A DNA stretch of 64,000 nucleotides, from the NCBI RefSeq assembly GCF_008710705.1, contig NZ_VYRZ01000001.1, forward strand, positions 930,001 to 994,000. The letters run 5' to 3'. This DNA is from Microbacterium radiodurans (lineage in GTDB: Bacteria; Actinomycetota; Actinomycetes; Actinomycetales; Microbacteriaceae). The notes under the pieces are model-generated. The model saw only the letters and a list, made by a program, of their open reading frames with translations, made no database searches and had not been told where the DNA came from. Below are positions 8,523 to 15,852 of this stretch, piece after piece (the stretch's first letter is position 1; every line of letters starts with the position of its first letter). The translations under genes and the position numbers were made by a program.

Positions 8523-9917
8523 ATGTCGGCGACGCTGCGTCGAGGCCTGCCGAGGGTGCCCGGAGGCGAGCCGTGGCCGCCGCCGGCGGAGCGCCCGGTG
8601 ACCGCGCCCCACGCGCCCGGTCGGCTGATCACCGAGCCGAGCGCGGACCTCGCGGCGGGCTCGAGCACGGCTCCGGTCGTCGAGGCGCGCGGCCGGGCGG
8701 GGGCGAAGGCCGCTCCCGGCCCGAGCGGCGCGGGCGGCCCGAGCGGCGCGGGCGGCCCGAGCGGCGCGGGCGGCCCGAGTGGCGCGCGCGGAGCGCGCGG
8801 AGGCACGGTGCGCGTGCGCCGCGGACTGCCGCGCGTCGCGGGCGGCGACCCCTGGCCGCCGGACGCGGCCGTCCCGAACCCGACGGCGGTCGTCGGCATC
8901 CCCTCGGGACCGCGCGCACCCCTCGGCTTCCGCCCGACCGTGTTCCCGGGGCGTGCGGCATCCGTCCGCCCCGACCCGCCGGCCGAACCCCGGCGACTCG
9001 GTCCGTTCACCCGCGTGCAGTGGATCGGCGCGCTCGCGGTGACGGGGGTCGCCCTGGTGTTCGCGGTCGGCATGATCGTGCTCGCGACGCGCTGGCTGCT
9101 GTCGACCGAACCCCTGCAGAGCTTCGTCGCGACGTACCCGGGCGAGTACCCCCTGCCCGAGGGCGCACCGGTCGGGCTGCCGGCGTGGCTCGGATGGCAG
9201 CACTTCCTCAACGCCTTCTTCCTGCTGCTGATCATCCGGTCCGGACTGCAGGTGCGACGCGACAAGCGGCCCTCGGCCTTCTGGACGCCGCGCCGACCGG
9301 GCGCCCGCAAGATGAGCCTCGCGCTCTGGTTCCACCAGGCGCTCGATGTGCTGTGGGTGGCCAACGGCATCGTGTTCGTCGTGCTGCTGTTCGCCACGGG
9401 GCAGTGGATGCGGATCGTGCCGACGTCGTGGGACGTCGTACCCCATGCGGTGTCGGCGGCGCTGCAGTACGCCTCGCTCGAGTGGCCGACCGAGAACGGG
9501 TGGGTGAACTACAACAGCCTGCAGCAGCTCGCCTACTTCGCCGTCACGTTCGTCGCGGCGCCGCTCGCGATCGTCTCGGGCGTGCGGATGAGCGCGGTGT
9601 GGCCCCGGCGAGCGGCGGCGCTCAACCGCGCGTACCCGGTGGAGTGGGCGCGTCGGGTGCACTTCCCGGTGATGCTCTTCTTCGTCGGGTTCATCGTCGT
9701 GCACGTCGCCCTCGTCCTCGCCACCGGGGCGCTTCGGAACCTCAACCACATGTACGTCGCGCGCGGGTCGACCGACCCCGGCGCCGTCGCGGCCGACGCG
9801 ACGGGCTTCTGGATCTTCGTCGCCTCGCTCGCGGTGATGGCGGGCGGCTGGATCGCCGCACGCCCCCTCGTCCTGGTTCCGATCGCGCGCCTGTTCGGTT
9901 CGGTATCGACTCGCTGA
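8523..9917 (+). CDS. Membrane cytochrome b/b6-type protein with proline-rich cytoplasmic extension
   Basis: Protein of 464 residues. The first ~160 residues are disordered and Pro/Gly-rich, with two copies of RRGLPRV-GG-PWPP (residues 6-20 and 99-113 region) and four PSGAGG repeats between them. About six membrane segments follow: near 168-190, WQHFLNAFFLLLII, LDVLWVANGIVFVVLLF, LAYFAVTFVAAPLAIV, FPVMLFFVGFIVVHVALVL and IFVASLAVMAGGWIA. Histidines in WQHF, WFHQALD, RVHFP and VVHVA are candidate haem ligands, as in prokaryotic cytochrome b561/b6-like subunits. It starts one base after the etfA stop, so it is probably cotranscribed with the ETF. A role as the membrane acceptor for ETF electrons is an inference. 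Confidence 0.75.
   Translation: MSATLRRGLPRVPGGEPWPPPAERPVTAPHAPGRLITEPSADLAAGSSTAPVVEARGRAGAKAAPGPSGAGGPSGAGGPSGAGGPSGARGARGGTVRVRRGLPRVAGGDPWPPDAAVPNPTAVVGIPSGPRAPLGFRPTVFPGRAASVRPDPPAEPRRLGPFTRVQWIGALAVTGVALVFAVGMIVLATRWLLSTEPLQSFVATYPGEYPLPEGAPVGLPAWLGWQHFLNAFFLLLIIRSGLQVRRDKRPSAFWTPRRPGARKMSLALWFHQALDVLWVANGIVFVVLLFATGQWMRIVPTSWDVVPHAVSAALQYASLEWPTENGWVNYNSLQQLAYFAVTFVAAPLAIVSGVRMSAVWPRRAAALNRAYPVEWARRVHFPVMLFFVGFIVVHVALVLATGALRNLNHMYVARGSTDPGAVAADATGFWIFVASLAVMAGGWIAARPLVLVPIARLFGSVSTR
8721..8792 (+). repeat. Four tandem 18-bp repeats inside the cytochrome b gene
   Basis: Units at 8721-8738, 8739-8756, 8757-8774 and 8775-8792 each encode PSGAGG (the last PSGARG). The first three are identical; the fourth has a few changes. 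In-frame units of this kind vary in number easily by slippage without breaking the protein. Confidence 0.9.
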
Positions 9918-9920
9918 GAG

Positions 9921-9942
9921 CCCCGGGGCGGCCGGCCCCCGG
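9921..9942 (+). terminator. Possible GC-rich hairpin terminator after the etf operon
   Basis: GGGGC-GGCCG-GCCCC stem-loop directly after the cytochrome b stop, without a clear T tract. Actinobacterial terminators often lack one, so this is only suggestive. Confidence 0.3.
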
Positions 9943-9969
9943 CCTCGGCCCGCCTGCGAGGATGAGCAC

Positions 9970-10776
9970 ATGGCAGCGCAGCGCATCCTCCTGATCGGCT
10001 CGGGCAAGGTCGGGTCCCGGCTCGGTGAGCGACTCGTCGCGGGCGGCCACGAGGTCACCGCGGTCCGTCGCACGGCGGCCGGCATCCGCGGCTCGTTCGT
10101 CCCCCTCGTCGCCGATGTCTCGCGGCCGCTCGACACCGTCCTCCCCGCCGCCGATGCGCTCGTCGTGACCCTGCCGCCGGGCGATGACCGGGGCTTCTAC
10201 CGGTCCGCCCTCGAGCGGGTCGCGGCCGCTCTGCCGGCGCCGCCGTCCCGCACCGTGTTCGTCTCGTCGACCCGGGTGTTCGAGGGGTGGGGCGACGAGC
10301 GGCCACTCGACGAGAGCGACGAGCCGCGCGTCACGAGCGGACGCGGGCAGGAGCTCATCGACGGCGAGGAGGCCGCGCGCGAGATCTTCGACGCCGTCGT
10401 CGTGCGCCCCGCCGGCATCTACGGACCCGGCCGCGAGCGACTGATCCGGCAGGTGCTCGCGGGTGAGCCCGTCGACCACGACCGCCGGACGAACCGCATC
10501 CACGAGCACGACCTCGTCCGTGCGCTCGAGGCGGTGCTCGCCGCGGCGGAGCCCCCGCGGACCCTCCACGCCGTCGATCGCCGCCCCGCGACGCTCGGCG
10601 AGGTCGTCTCGTTCATCGCCGAGCGCCTCGGCGTCGACATCCCGCCCCGTGCCGAGGTCGACCCGCGCGCGCGGCGCGGGACCGTGCTCGACGGCTCGCG
10701 TCTGCTCGAGATCGTCGGCGAGCTCGAGTTCCCGACGTTCGTCGAGGGATACGGCGCCATGATCGCGGGCCGCTGA
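9970..10776 (+). CDS. NAD(P)-binding epimerase-like protein (YeeZ-type SDR)
   Basis: Protein of 268 residues. N-terminal RILLIGSGKVGSRLGERL is a GxGxxG dinucleotide site; VFVSSTRVFEGWG and VVRPAGIYGPGRERL match extended SDRs of the NAD-dependent epimerase family. The canonical YxxxK Tyr is not obvious, as in YeeZ-like members that may lack epimerase activity. Start ATG 9970 follows GAGGATGAGC. It stands alone between the etf operon and a repeat element. Substrate unknown. Confidence 0.75.
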   Translation: MAAQRILLIGSGKVGSRLGERLVAGGHEVTAVRRTAAGIRGSFVPLVADVSRPLDTVLPAADALVVTLPPGDDRGFYRSALERVAAALPAPPSRTVFVSSTRVFEGWGDERPLDESDEPRVTSGRGQELIDGEEAAREIFDAVVVRPAGIYGPGRERLIRQVLAGEPVDHDRRTNRIHEHDLVRALEAVLAAAEPPRTLHAVDRRPATLGEVVSFIAERLGVDIPPRAEVDPRARRGTVLDGSRLLEIVGELEFPTFVEGYGAMIAGR

Positions 10777-10786
10777 CCCGCCCACC

Positions 10787-10875
10787 GCGATACGTTCGTC
10801 GGACGCGTGGGGCTGGCGGGGTCTCGCCGCCGGGTGGCGGCGTCGCGCGCCCCAGCGGTCCGACGGATGTATCGC
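10787..10875. repeat. 89-bp element with 18-bp terminal inverted repeats, copy 1
   Basis: Left end GCGATACGTTCGTCGGAC (10787-10804) and right end GTCCGACGGATGTATCGC (10858-10875) are inverted repeats matching at 16 of 18 positions. A second element of exactly 89 bp with the same ends lies at 26410-26498. This copy starts 10 bp after the epimerase-like stop and sits before the 3' end of the convergent TetR gene. No open reading frame fits inside. It resembles a non-coding mobile or dispersed intergenic element. Confidence 0.7.
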
Positions 10876-10917
10876 CGCGCGGGTTGGGCGGTGGGGTGGT
10901 CCATCGCCCGGGCACCG

Positions 10918-11517
10918 TCAGTCCTCGGCGGGGTCGAGCAGGGCGAGCATGAGCGCGCGCATGGCGGCCACGGGGTCGGTGCCGTCGGCGAGCCACCGCA
11001 CCTGGATGCCCTCCCACCCGCCGATGACGAGGTCGGCGAGCATGTGCTCGTCGATCGTCGTGCGGATGCGGCCGAGTCGCCGGTCGGCCACGATCGCTGT
11101 GGCGTAGTCGGCCACGACGGTCGTGTAGCGCCGCCGCAGCCACGCGTGCGCCTCGTGCTCGGGGTGCGTCGCCTCGGCCGAGACGATCGCGAACATCCGG
11201 ACGAGCTCGCGCCGGGCGAGGTTCCGCTCGACGATCGCGAGGACGGTGGGGAGGAACCCGTCGCGCGCCGAACGGTCGAGGAAGTCGGTGTCGGCGGCAT
11301 CCTCCTGGTCGAGCACGGCCGCGAGCAGCGCGACCTTCGTCGGGAAGTGGTGCATCACCGTCGTGAGGCCGAGGTCGAGCTGCTTCGCGATCTGCCGCAG
11401 CGAGCCGCCCCGGTAGCCGTGGGTGCCGAACACCGAGATCGCGGAGTCGATGATCTCGGCGCGCCGCAACGCGCTCTTCGCGTACGGTCCCCGCCCCGTG
11501 GGCGCATCCTCGGCCAT
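10918..11517 (-). CDS. TetR-family transcriptional regulator
   Basis: Protein of 199 residues. The N-terminal helix-turn-helix reads RRAEIIDSAISVFGTHGYRGGSLRQIAKQLDLGLTTVMHHFPTKVALL, a typical TetR DNA-binding domain; the C-terminal ligand domain is unremarkable. It is divergent from the GH42 beta-galactosidase with 60 bp between the starts, and a palindrome lies midway, so it is probably the repressor of that gene. The minus-strand TACGCT (11524-11529) ends 6 nt before the ATG, so the message is likely leaderless. Confidence 0.88.
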   Translation of the reverse strand: MAEDAPTGRGPYAKSALRRAEIIDSAISVFGTHGYRGGSLRQIAKQLDLGLTTVMHHFPTKVALLAAVLDQEDAADTDFLDRSARDGFLPTVLAIVERNLARRELVRMFAIVSAEATHPEHEAHAWLRRRYTTVVADYATAIVADRRLGRIRTTIDEHMLADLVIGGWEGIQVRWLADGTDPVAAMRALMLALLDPAED

Positions 11518-11523
11518 TCCCCG

Positions 11524-11571
11524 AGCGTAGAGCACCGTAAACCGTGCACCTGCACGTTTTTCATCTATGCT
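11524..11571. promoter_or_regulatory. Divergent leaderless promoters flanking a palindromic TetR-type operator
   Basis: Minus-strand -10 TACGCT (11529-11524) ends 6 nt before the TetR ATG. Plus-strand -10 TATGCT (11566-11571) ends 6 nt before the GH42 ATG. Between them, at 11539-11560, is an inverted repeat with core CGTGCA-CC-TGCACG and arms matching at 9 of 10 positions. A protein bound there would cover both -35 regions. Confidence 0.65.
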
Positions 11572-11577
11572 GTCGGC

Positions 11578-13635
11578 ATGGCTATGGATGACGCGACGTA
11601 TCGCTGGGTCAAGGACGGGACGCTCGGGCCGGGCCGGCTCCGCTACGGGGCCGACTACAACCCCGAGCAGTGGCCGCGCGAAGTCTGGGACGACGACGTC
11701 CAGCGGATGCGCGAGGCGGGCGTGAACATCGTCTCGCTCGGCATCTTCTCGTGGGCGCTTCTCGAGCCCCGTCCGGGCGAGTACGACTTCGGATGGCTCG
11801 ACGAGATCATCGACCTCCTGCACGAGAACGGCATCGACGTCGATCTCGCCACCGCGACCGCGTCGCCGCCGCCGTGGCTCGCCCACCGGCATCCCGAGAT
11901 CCTGCCGCAGACGATCGACGGCACCACGCTCTGGCCCGGTGCCCGCCAGCACTGGCGGCCGACCTCGCCGGTGTTCCGCGAGCACGCGCTGCGTCTGACC
12001 CGCGCCCTCGCCGAGCGCTACGGCGACCACCCGGCGATCGTCGCGTGGCACATCTCGAACGAGCTCGGATGCCACAACCTCTACGACTTCTCCGACGACG
12101 CCGCGCGGGCATTCCGCGTCTGGTTGCAGGAGCGGTACGAGACCCTCGACGCCCTCAACGACGCGTGGGGGACCGCCTTCTGGTCGCAGCACTACGGCGC
12201 GTGGGACGAGATCCTTCCGCCGCGGACCGCGCCGACGCAGCGCAACCCCGGGCAGCAGCTCGACTTCGAGCGCTTCTCATCGGATGCCGTCCGCGATCAC
12301 CTCCGGGCCGAGAACGCGGTGCTCGCCGAGCTGACCCCCGGCATCCCGCGCACGACGAACTTCATGGTCGCGCAGAACGTCCGCGACATCGACTACGCCT
12401 CGTGGGTCGATGACGTCGACTTCGTCTCGAACGATCACTACCTGCGCCCCGGCGAGCTCGGCCGCGACGACCTGTCGTTCTGGGCGAACCTCACCGGCAA
12501 CCTCGCCGGCGGGCGGCCGTGGTTCCTCATGGAGCACGCCACGAGCGCCGTCAACTGGCGGCCGGTCAACCCGCCCAAGCGCCCGGGCGAGCTCCAGCGC
12601 GACGCGCTCACCCACGTCGGCCACGGCGCCGACGCCGTCTGCTACTTCCAGTGGCGCCAGTCCCGCGCGGGCGGCGAGCGCTACCACTCCGCGATGCTGC
12701 CGCACGCCGGGGCCGATAGCCGCGTCTTCCGCGACGTCGTGGGCCTCGGCGAGCAGCTGGGCGCCCTCGCGCCGATCACCGGATCGCGTCGCGAGAAGGC
12801 CCGCGTGGCCGTGGTGTTCGACTACGAGTCGTGGTGGGTGAGCGGGCGCGACTCGCACCCGTCCGAGGCGCCCGCCTACGACGCCGAGACCCTCGCCTGG
12901 TATCGGGCGCTGCTCGATCTCGGCGTCCGCGCCGACGTCGTGCCGGTGGGTGCGGACTGGTCGGCGTACGAGGTCGTCGTGGCGCCGATGCTCCACGTCG
13001 TGCCGACGGCGCTGCGCGAGCGTCTCGAGGCATACGTCTCGGGCGGCGGTCAGCTGGTGACGACGTGGTTCTCGGGCGTCGTCGACGAGAACGACCGCGT
13101 CTGGCTCGGCGGGTACCCGGGGGCGTTCCGCGACCTGCTCGGACTCACGATCGAGGAGTTCGTGCCGCTCCTGGCGGGCGAGTCGGCGGAGCTGTCGAAC
13201 GGCCTCGTCGCGACCGAGTGGACCGAGCGCATCGTCCGCGTCGACGACGATGTCGAAGTGCTCGCGACCTACGCCGACACCGACCTCGCCGGGGGTGCCG
13301 CGATCACGCGGCGCACCGTCGGCTCGGGCAGCGCGACCTACGTCTCCGCCGCCGTCGGCCGGGAGGGTGCCGCGTGGGTGCTGCGTGCGCTCGCGGACGG
13401 CGTGCCGGCGCTCGCGGCCGACCCGCTCGCGCTCGACGGGCGCGCCGAGGTCATCGTCCGCGTCGCAGCCGGCGCACCGGGAGCGGGCGCGCGGTTCACC
13501 TTCGTCGCCAACCGCACGGACGACGAGCTCACGGTGCCGGCGGCCGGCGCACTGCTCGCCGGAGCCGGCGAGCGGCGGGATACGGCATCCGTCGTCGTCG
13601 CGCCGCGCGGCGTCGTCGTCATCGCGCAGGACTGA
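11578..13635 (+). CDS. Beta-galactosidase, glycoside hydrolase family 42
   Basis: Protein of 685 residues, normal for GH42. The N-terminal TIM barrel starts with YGADYNPEQWPREVWDDDV. The acid/base Glu162 lies in WHISNELGCH and the nucleophile Glu319 in WFLMEHATSAVNW. A Rossmann-like trimerisation domain and a small C-terminal beta domain follow. It hydrolyses terminal beta-galactosides, likely inside the cell since no signal peptide is seen. The ATG at 11578 lies 6 nt after a TATGCT -10 box and has no ribosome site, so translation is probably leaderless; an in-frame ATG at 11584 is the alternative. Confidence 0.93.
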   Translation: MAMDDATYRWVKDGTLGPGRLRYGADYNPEQWPREVWDDDVQRMREAGVNIVSLGIFSWALLEPRPGEYDFGWLDEIIDLLHENGIDVDLATATASPPPWLAHRHPEILPQTIDGTTLWPGARQHWRPTSPVFREHALRLTRALAERYGDHPAIVAWHISNELGCHNLYDFSDDAARAFRVWLQERYETLDALNDAWGTAFWSQHYGAWDEILPPRTAPTQRNPGQQLDFERFSSDAVRDHLRAENAVLAELTPGIPRTTNFMVAQNVRDIDYASWVDDVDFVSNDHYLRPGELGRDDLSFWANLTGNLAGGRPWFLMEHATSAVNWRPVNPPKRPGELQRDALTHVGHGADAVCYFQWRQSRAGGERYHSAMLPHAGADSRVFRDVVGLGEQLGALAPITGSRREKARVAVVFDYESWWVSGRDSHPSEAPAYDAETLAWYRALLDLGVRADVVPVGADWSAYEVVVAPMLHVVPTALRERLEAYVSGGGQLVTTWFSGVVDENDRVWLGGYPGAFRDLLGLTIEEFVPLLAGESAELSNGLVATEWTERIVRVDDDVEVLATYADTDLAGGAAITRRTVGSGSATYVSAAVGREGAAWVLRALADGVPALAADPLALDGRAEVIVRVAAGAPGAGARFTFVANRTDDELTVPAAGALLAGAGERRDTASVVVAPRGVVVIAQD

Positions 13636-13673
13636 CCCTGCCGTCCTCGTCGCCGGGGGTCCACAATGACCCC

Positions 13674-14654
13674 ATGCGCGGGGACGAGGTGATCGGCTGG
13701 CTGCTCGGGAGCGACCCGGCTGTGCGGTGGCAGGTGGAACGGGATCTCGTCGATGCGCCGCGGGAGCGGTGGGAGGCGACGCGCGCCCGCGTCTCCCGTG
13801 AGGGCATGGGCGCGCGACTGCTCGCCCACCAGGACGCCGACGGACAGTGGGCCGGCGGTGCGCACTTCCCCCGCGGGTGGTTCGAGACGGGCCGCCCGCG
13901 GGAGGCGGAGCAGCCGTGGACGGCGACGGGCTGGAGCCTGAAAGACCTGCGCGAGTGGGGTGTCGGCGCGCCCGCCCTCGGCGACACCGCCGCTCGGCTC
14001 GCCGAGAGCTGCCGGTGGGAGTACGACGATCTGCCCTTCTGGGGCGGCGAGGTCGATGTCTGCATCAATGCGTTCACGCTCGGCTCGGGCGCGTGGCTCG
14101 GTGTCGACGTCTCGGCGCTCGCCCGGTGGTTCCCCGAGCACCAGCTCGCCGACGGCGGCTGGAACTGCGAGGCCGAGGAAGGAGACTCGGTGCGGTCGTC
14201 GTTCCACTCGACGCTGAACGCCCTGCGCGGCATGCTCGCCTACGAACGGGAGACGGGCGACCGGATGCTGCGCGCCAGCCGCGCGCGCGGTGAGGAGTAT
14301 CTCCTCGCGCGCAAGCTCGCGTACCGCGCGTCGACGGGCGAGCTCGTCGGCGACTTCGTCACGACCTTCGCCTACCCGGAGCGGCATCGGTACAGCTCGT
14401 TGACGGCGCTCGACCACTTCCGAGATGCCGCGCGATCCGGAGGTCGCGGTCCCGACCCGCGGATGGCGGACGCGGTCGAGATGGTGCGCGCCGCGCGGCA
14501 TCCCGACGGGACCTGGCACCAGGAAGCCGTGCTCCCGGGCCGCACCTGGTTCCCTATCGACGCGCCCGAGGGCGAGCCGTCGCCCTGGCTGACCCTCATG
14601 GCGCTGCGTGTACTGCGGTGGTGGTCCGATGCACGCTTCCCCGTTGACAGCTGA
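13674..14654 (+). CDS. Squalene-cyclase/prenyltransferase-like alpha-toroid protein
   Basis: Protein of 326 residues. It contains repeated Q-D-G-W-type motifs: HQDADGQWAGGAHF, HQLADGGWNCEAEEGDSVRSSFHSTLNAL and RHPDGTWHQEAVL, as in the alpha/alpha-toroid folds of squalene cyclases and prenyltransferase beta subunits, but at half their length and without a recognisable DxDD catalytic motif. Function unknown; it may be a non-cyclase member. CACAAT at 13662-13667 ends 6 nt before the ATG, a near-TANNNT box suggesting leaderless expression. Confidence 0.6.
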   Translation: MRGDEVIGWLLGSDPAVRWQVERDLVDAPRERWEATRARVSREGMGARLLAHQDADGQWAGGAHFPRGWFETGRPREAEQPWTATGWSLKDLREWGVGAPALGDTAARLAESCRWEYDDLPFWGGEVDVCINAFTLGSGAWLGVDVSALARWFPEHQLADGGWNCEAEEGDSVRSSFHSTLNALRGMLAYERETGDRMLRASRARGEEYLLARKLAYRASTGELVGDFVTTFAYPERHRYSSLTALDHFRDAARSGGRGPDPRMADAVEMVRAARHPDGTWHQEAVLPGRTWFPIDAPEGEPSPWLTLMALRVLRWWSDARFPVDS

Positions 14655-14772
14655 TCGGGACACGAGGACCGTGGATGGTTAGTGGGATGCGCCCACGCCG
14701 TACGGTTCCCAGTTCCGGTCCCCTCCCGGAGCGGCCGAGGATCGGCGTCGTGCGTCCCGGGAAGGCGGCATC

Positions 14773-15117
14773 ATGGGCCGCTTCATCTACGGGAACGGGC
14801 AGTCGAAGACGGAGATCGAGGACCGCACCCTCGCGCACCTTCAGCACGTCATGGGAAGCAAGCTTCGCCGGAGCGAATGCTTCTTCTTCAGCTGGCGCGA
14901 CGATGTGAGCGTCGGCGACGGGCGACATTCGGTGTGGATCCATCCGTCGGCGAACCTCGAGTTCAAGTTCCACGGGCACCGGCCGCCGCAGCTCAACCGC
15001 GACTGGCTCGAGGCGCTCGCGAAGGTCGCCAACTCGTCGAGCGGACTGTACGTCGTTCCCGAGCCGACACCCGGTCGCCGGGCTCCGACGACGGACGCGC
15101 TTCCGATCTCGGTCTGA
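14773..15117 (+). CDS. DUF7882-like small protein (paralog 1 of 3)
   Basis: Protein of 114 residues, opening MGRFIYGNGQSKTEIEDRTLAHLQHVMGSKLRRSE (shown in two blocks by the shared cores YGN/IEDR and LAHL/KLRR). It shares the pattern MG--YG-----IEDR-LAHL--V---KLRR-E-F-F, a W-HP line and a C-terminal NR-W stretch with the proteins at 45078-45443 and 50256-50555. This family is common in Microbacteriaceae and was often named ATP-dependent DNA ligase, for which no ligase motif is visible. GGGAAGG precedes the ATG. Function unknown. Confidence 0.75.
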   Translation: MGRFIYGNGQSKTEIEDRTLAHLQHVMGSKLRRSECFFFSWRDDVSVGDGRHSVWIHPSANLEFKFHGHRPPQLNRDWLEALAKVANSSSGLYVVPEPTPGRRAPTTDALPISV

Positions 15118-15224
15118 CGTCGGCTGCGTGCCGTCGGCGCACCATCGTCGCCCGCAGCGGCTGTCAAGGCCATCGTGGGCGACGGGGCACGCCGCGCATC
15201 ATGGCGCGAACGGAAGGAACCGAC

Positions 15225-15842
15225 ATGACCACCGATGCCCCGCTGCGCGTCCTCGCACTCAACTGCAGCCTCAAGCCCTCGCCCGCCTCGTCGAGCACTG
15301 AGCTGATGCTCCGGCAGGTGCTCGATGCCCTCGCCGAGCACGGCGCCACCGGCGAGCAGGTGCGCATCGTCGATCGGAACGTCGCGCCGGGTGTCGAGAT
15401 CGACATGGGCGACGGCGACGAGTGGCCGGCGGTGCGCGAGCAGATCCTGGCCGCCGACATCCTCGTCTTCGGCACGCCGGTGTGGGTCGGGCACGCGTCG
15501 AGCCTCGCGCAGCGGGTCATCGAGCGCCTCGACGCGGAACTGTCGGAGACCGACGAGGCCGGCCGCCCCATCCTGTTCGATCGCGTCGCGGTGGTGGCGG
15601 TCGTGGGAAACGAGGACGGCGCGCACAAGGCCACCGCCGACATCTTCCAGGCGCTCAACGACGTCGGTTTCACGATCCCCGCCCAGGGAGGCACGTACTG
15701 GAACGGCGAGGCGATGCAGACCGTCGACTACCACGACCTCGACGAGACGCCCGAGCCGGTGGCGGCCACGACGGCGACGCTCGCCCGCAATGCTGCGCAC
15801 CTCGCGCGGGTGCTGCGCGCCGCGCGGTACCCGGCCGAGTGA
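15225..15842 (+). CDS. Flavodoxin-fold NAD(P)H-dependent FMN reductase
   Basis: Protein of 205 residues. LALNCSLKPSPASSSTELML is the FMN phosphate-binding loop of the NADPH-dependent FMN reductase/flavodoxin superfamily, and DILVFGTPVWVGHASSLAQRVIERLDA is the second flavin loop; VVGNEDGAHKATADIFQALNDVGFTIP completes the pattern. Likely a cytosolic quinone, azo or flavin reductase. The ATG at 15225 follows GGAAGGAA with good spacing. It converges with the glycosyltransferase at 15853. Confidence 0.82.
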   Translation: MTTDAPLRVLALNCSLKPSPASSSTELMLRQVLDALAEHGATGEQVRIVDRNVAPGVEIDMGDGDEWPAVREQILAADILVFGTPVWVGHASSLAQRVIERLDAELSETDEAGRPILFDRVAVVAVVGNEDGAHKATADIFQALNDVGFTIPAQGGTYWNGEAMQTVDYHDLDETPEPVAATTATLARNAAHLARVLRAARYPAE

Positions 15843-15852
15843 CCGCCTTCGC

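Noticed and set aside
8721..8792. Short regular repeats as a possible CRISPR array
   Set aside because: 18-bp in-frame units without spacers, coding PSGAGG in a disordered protein arm.
14773..15117. ATP-dependent DNA ligase label for the DUF7882-like proteins
   Set aside because: No KxDG nucleotidyl-transfer motif and far too short; the name is a propagated error.
15138..15188. CGTCGCCC...GGGCGACG inverted repeat before the flavodoxin-type gene
   Set aside because: Arms of 8 bp with a long loop are expected by chance in such GC-rich DNA.
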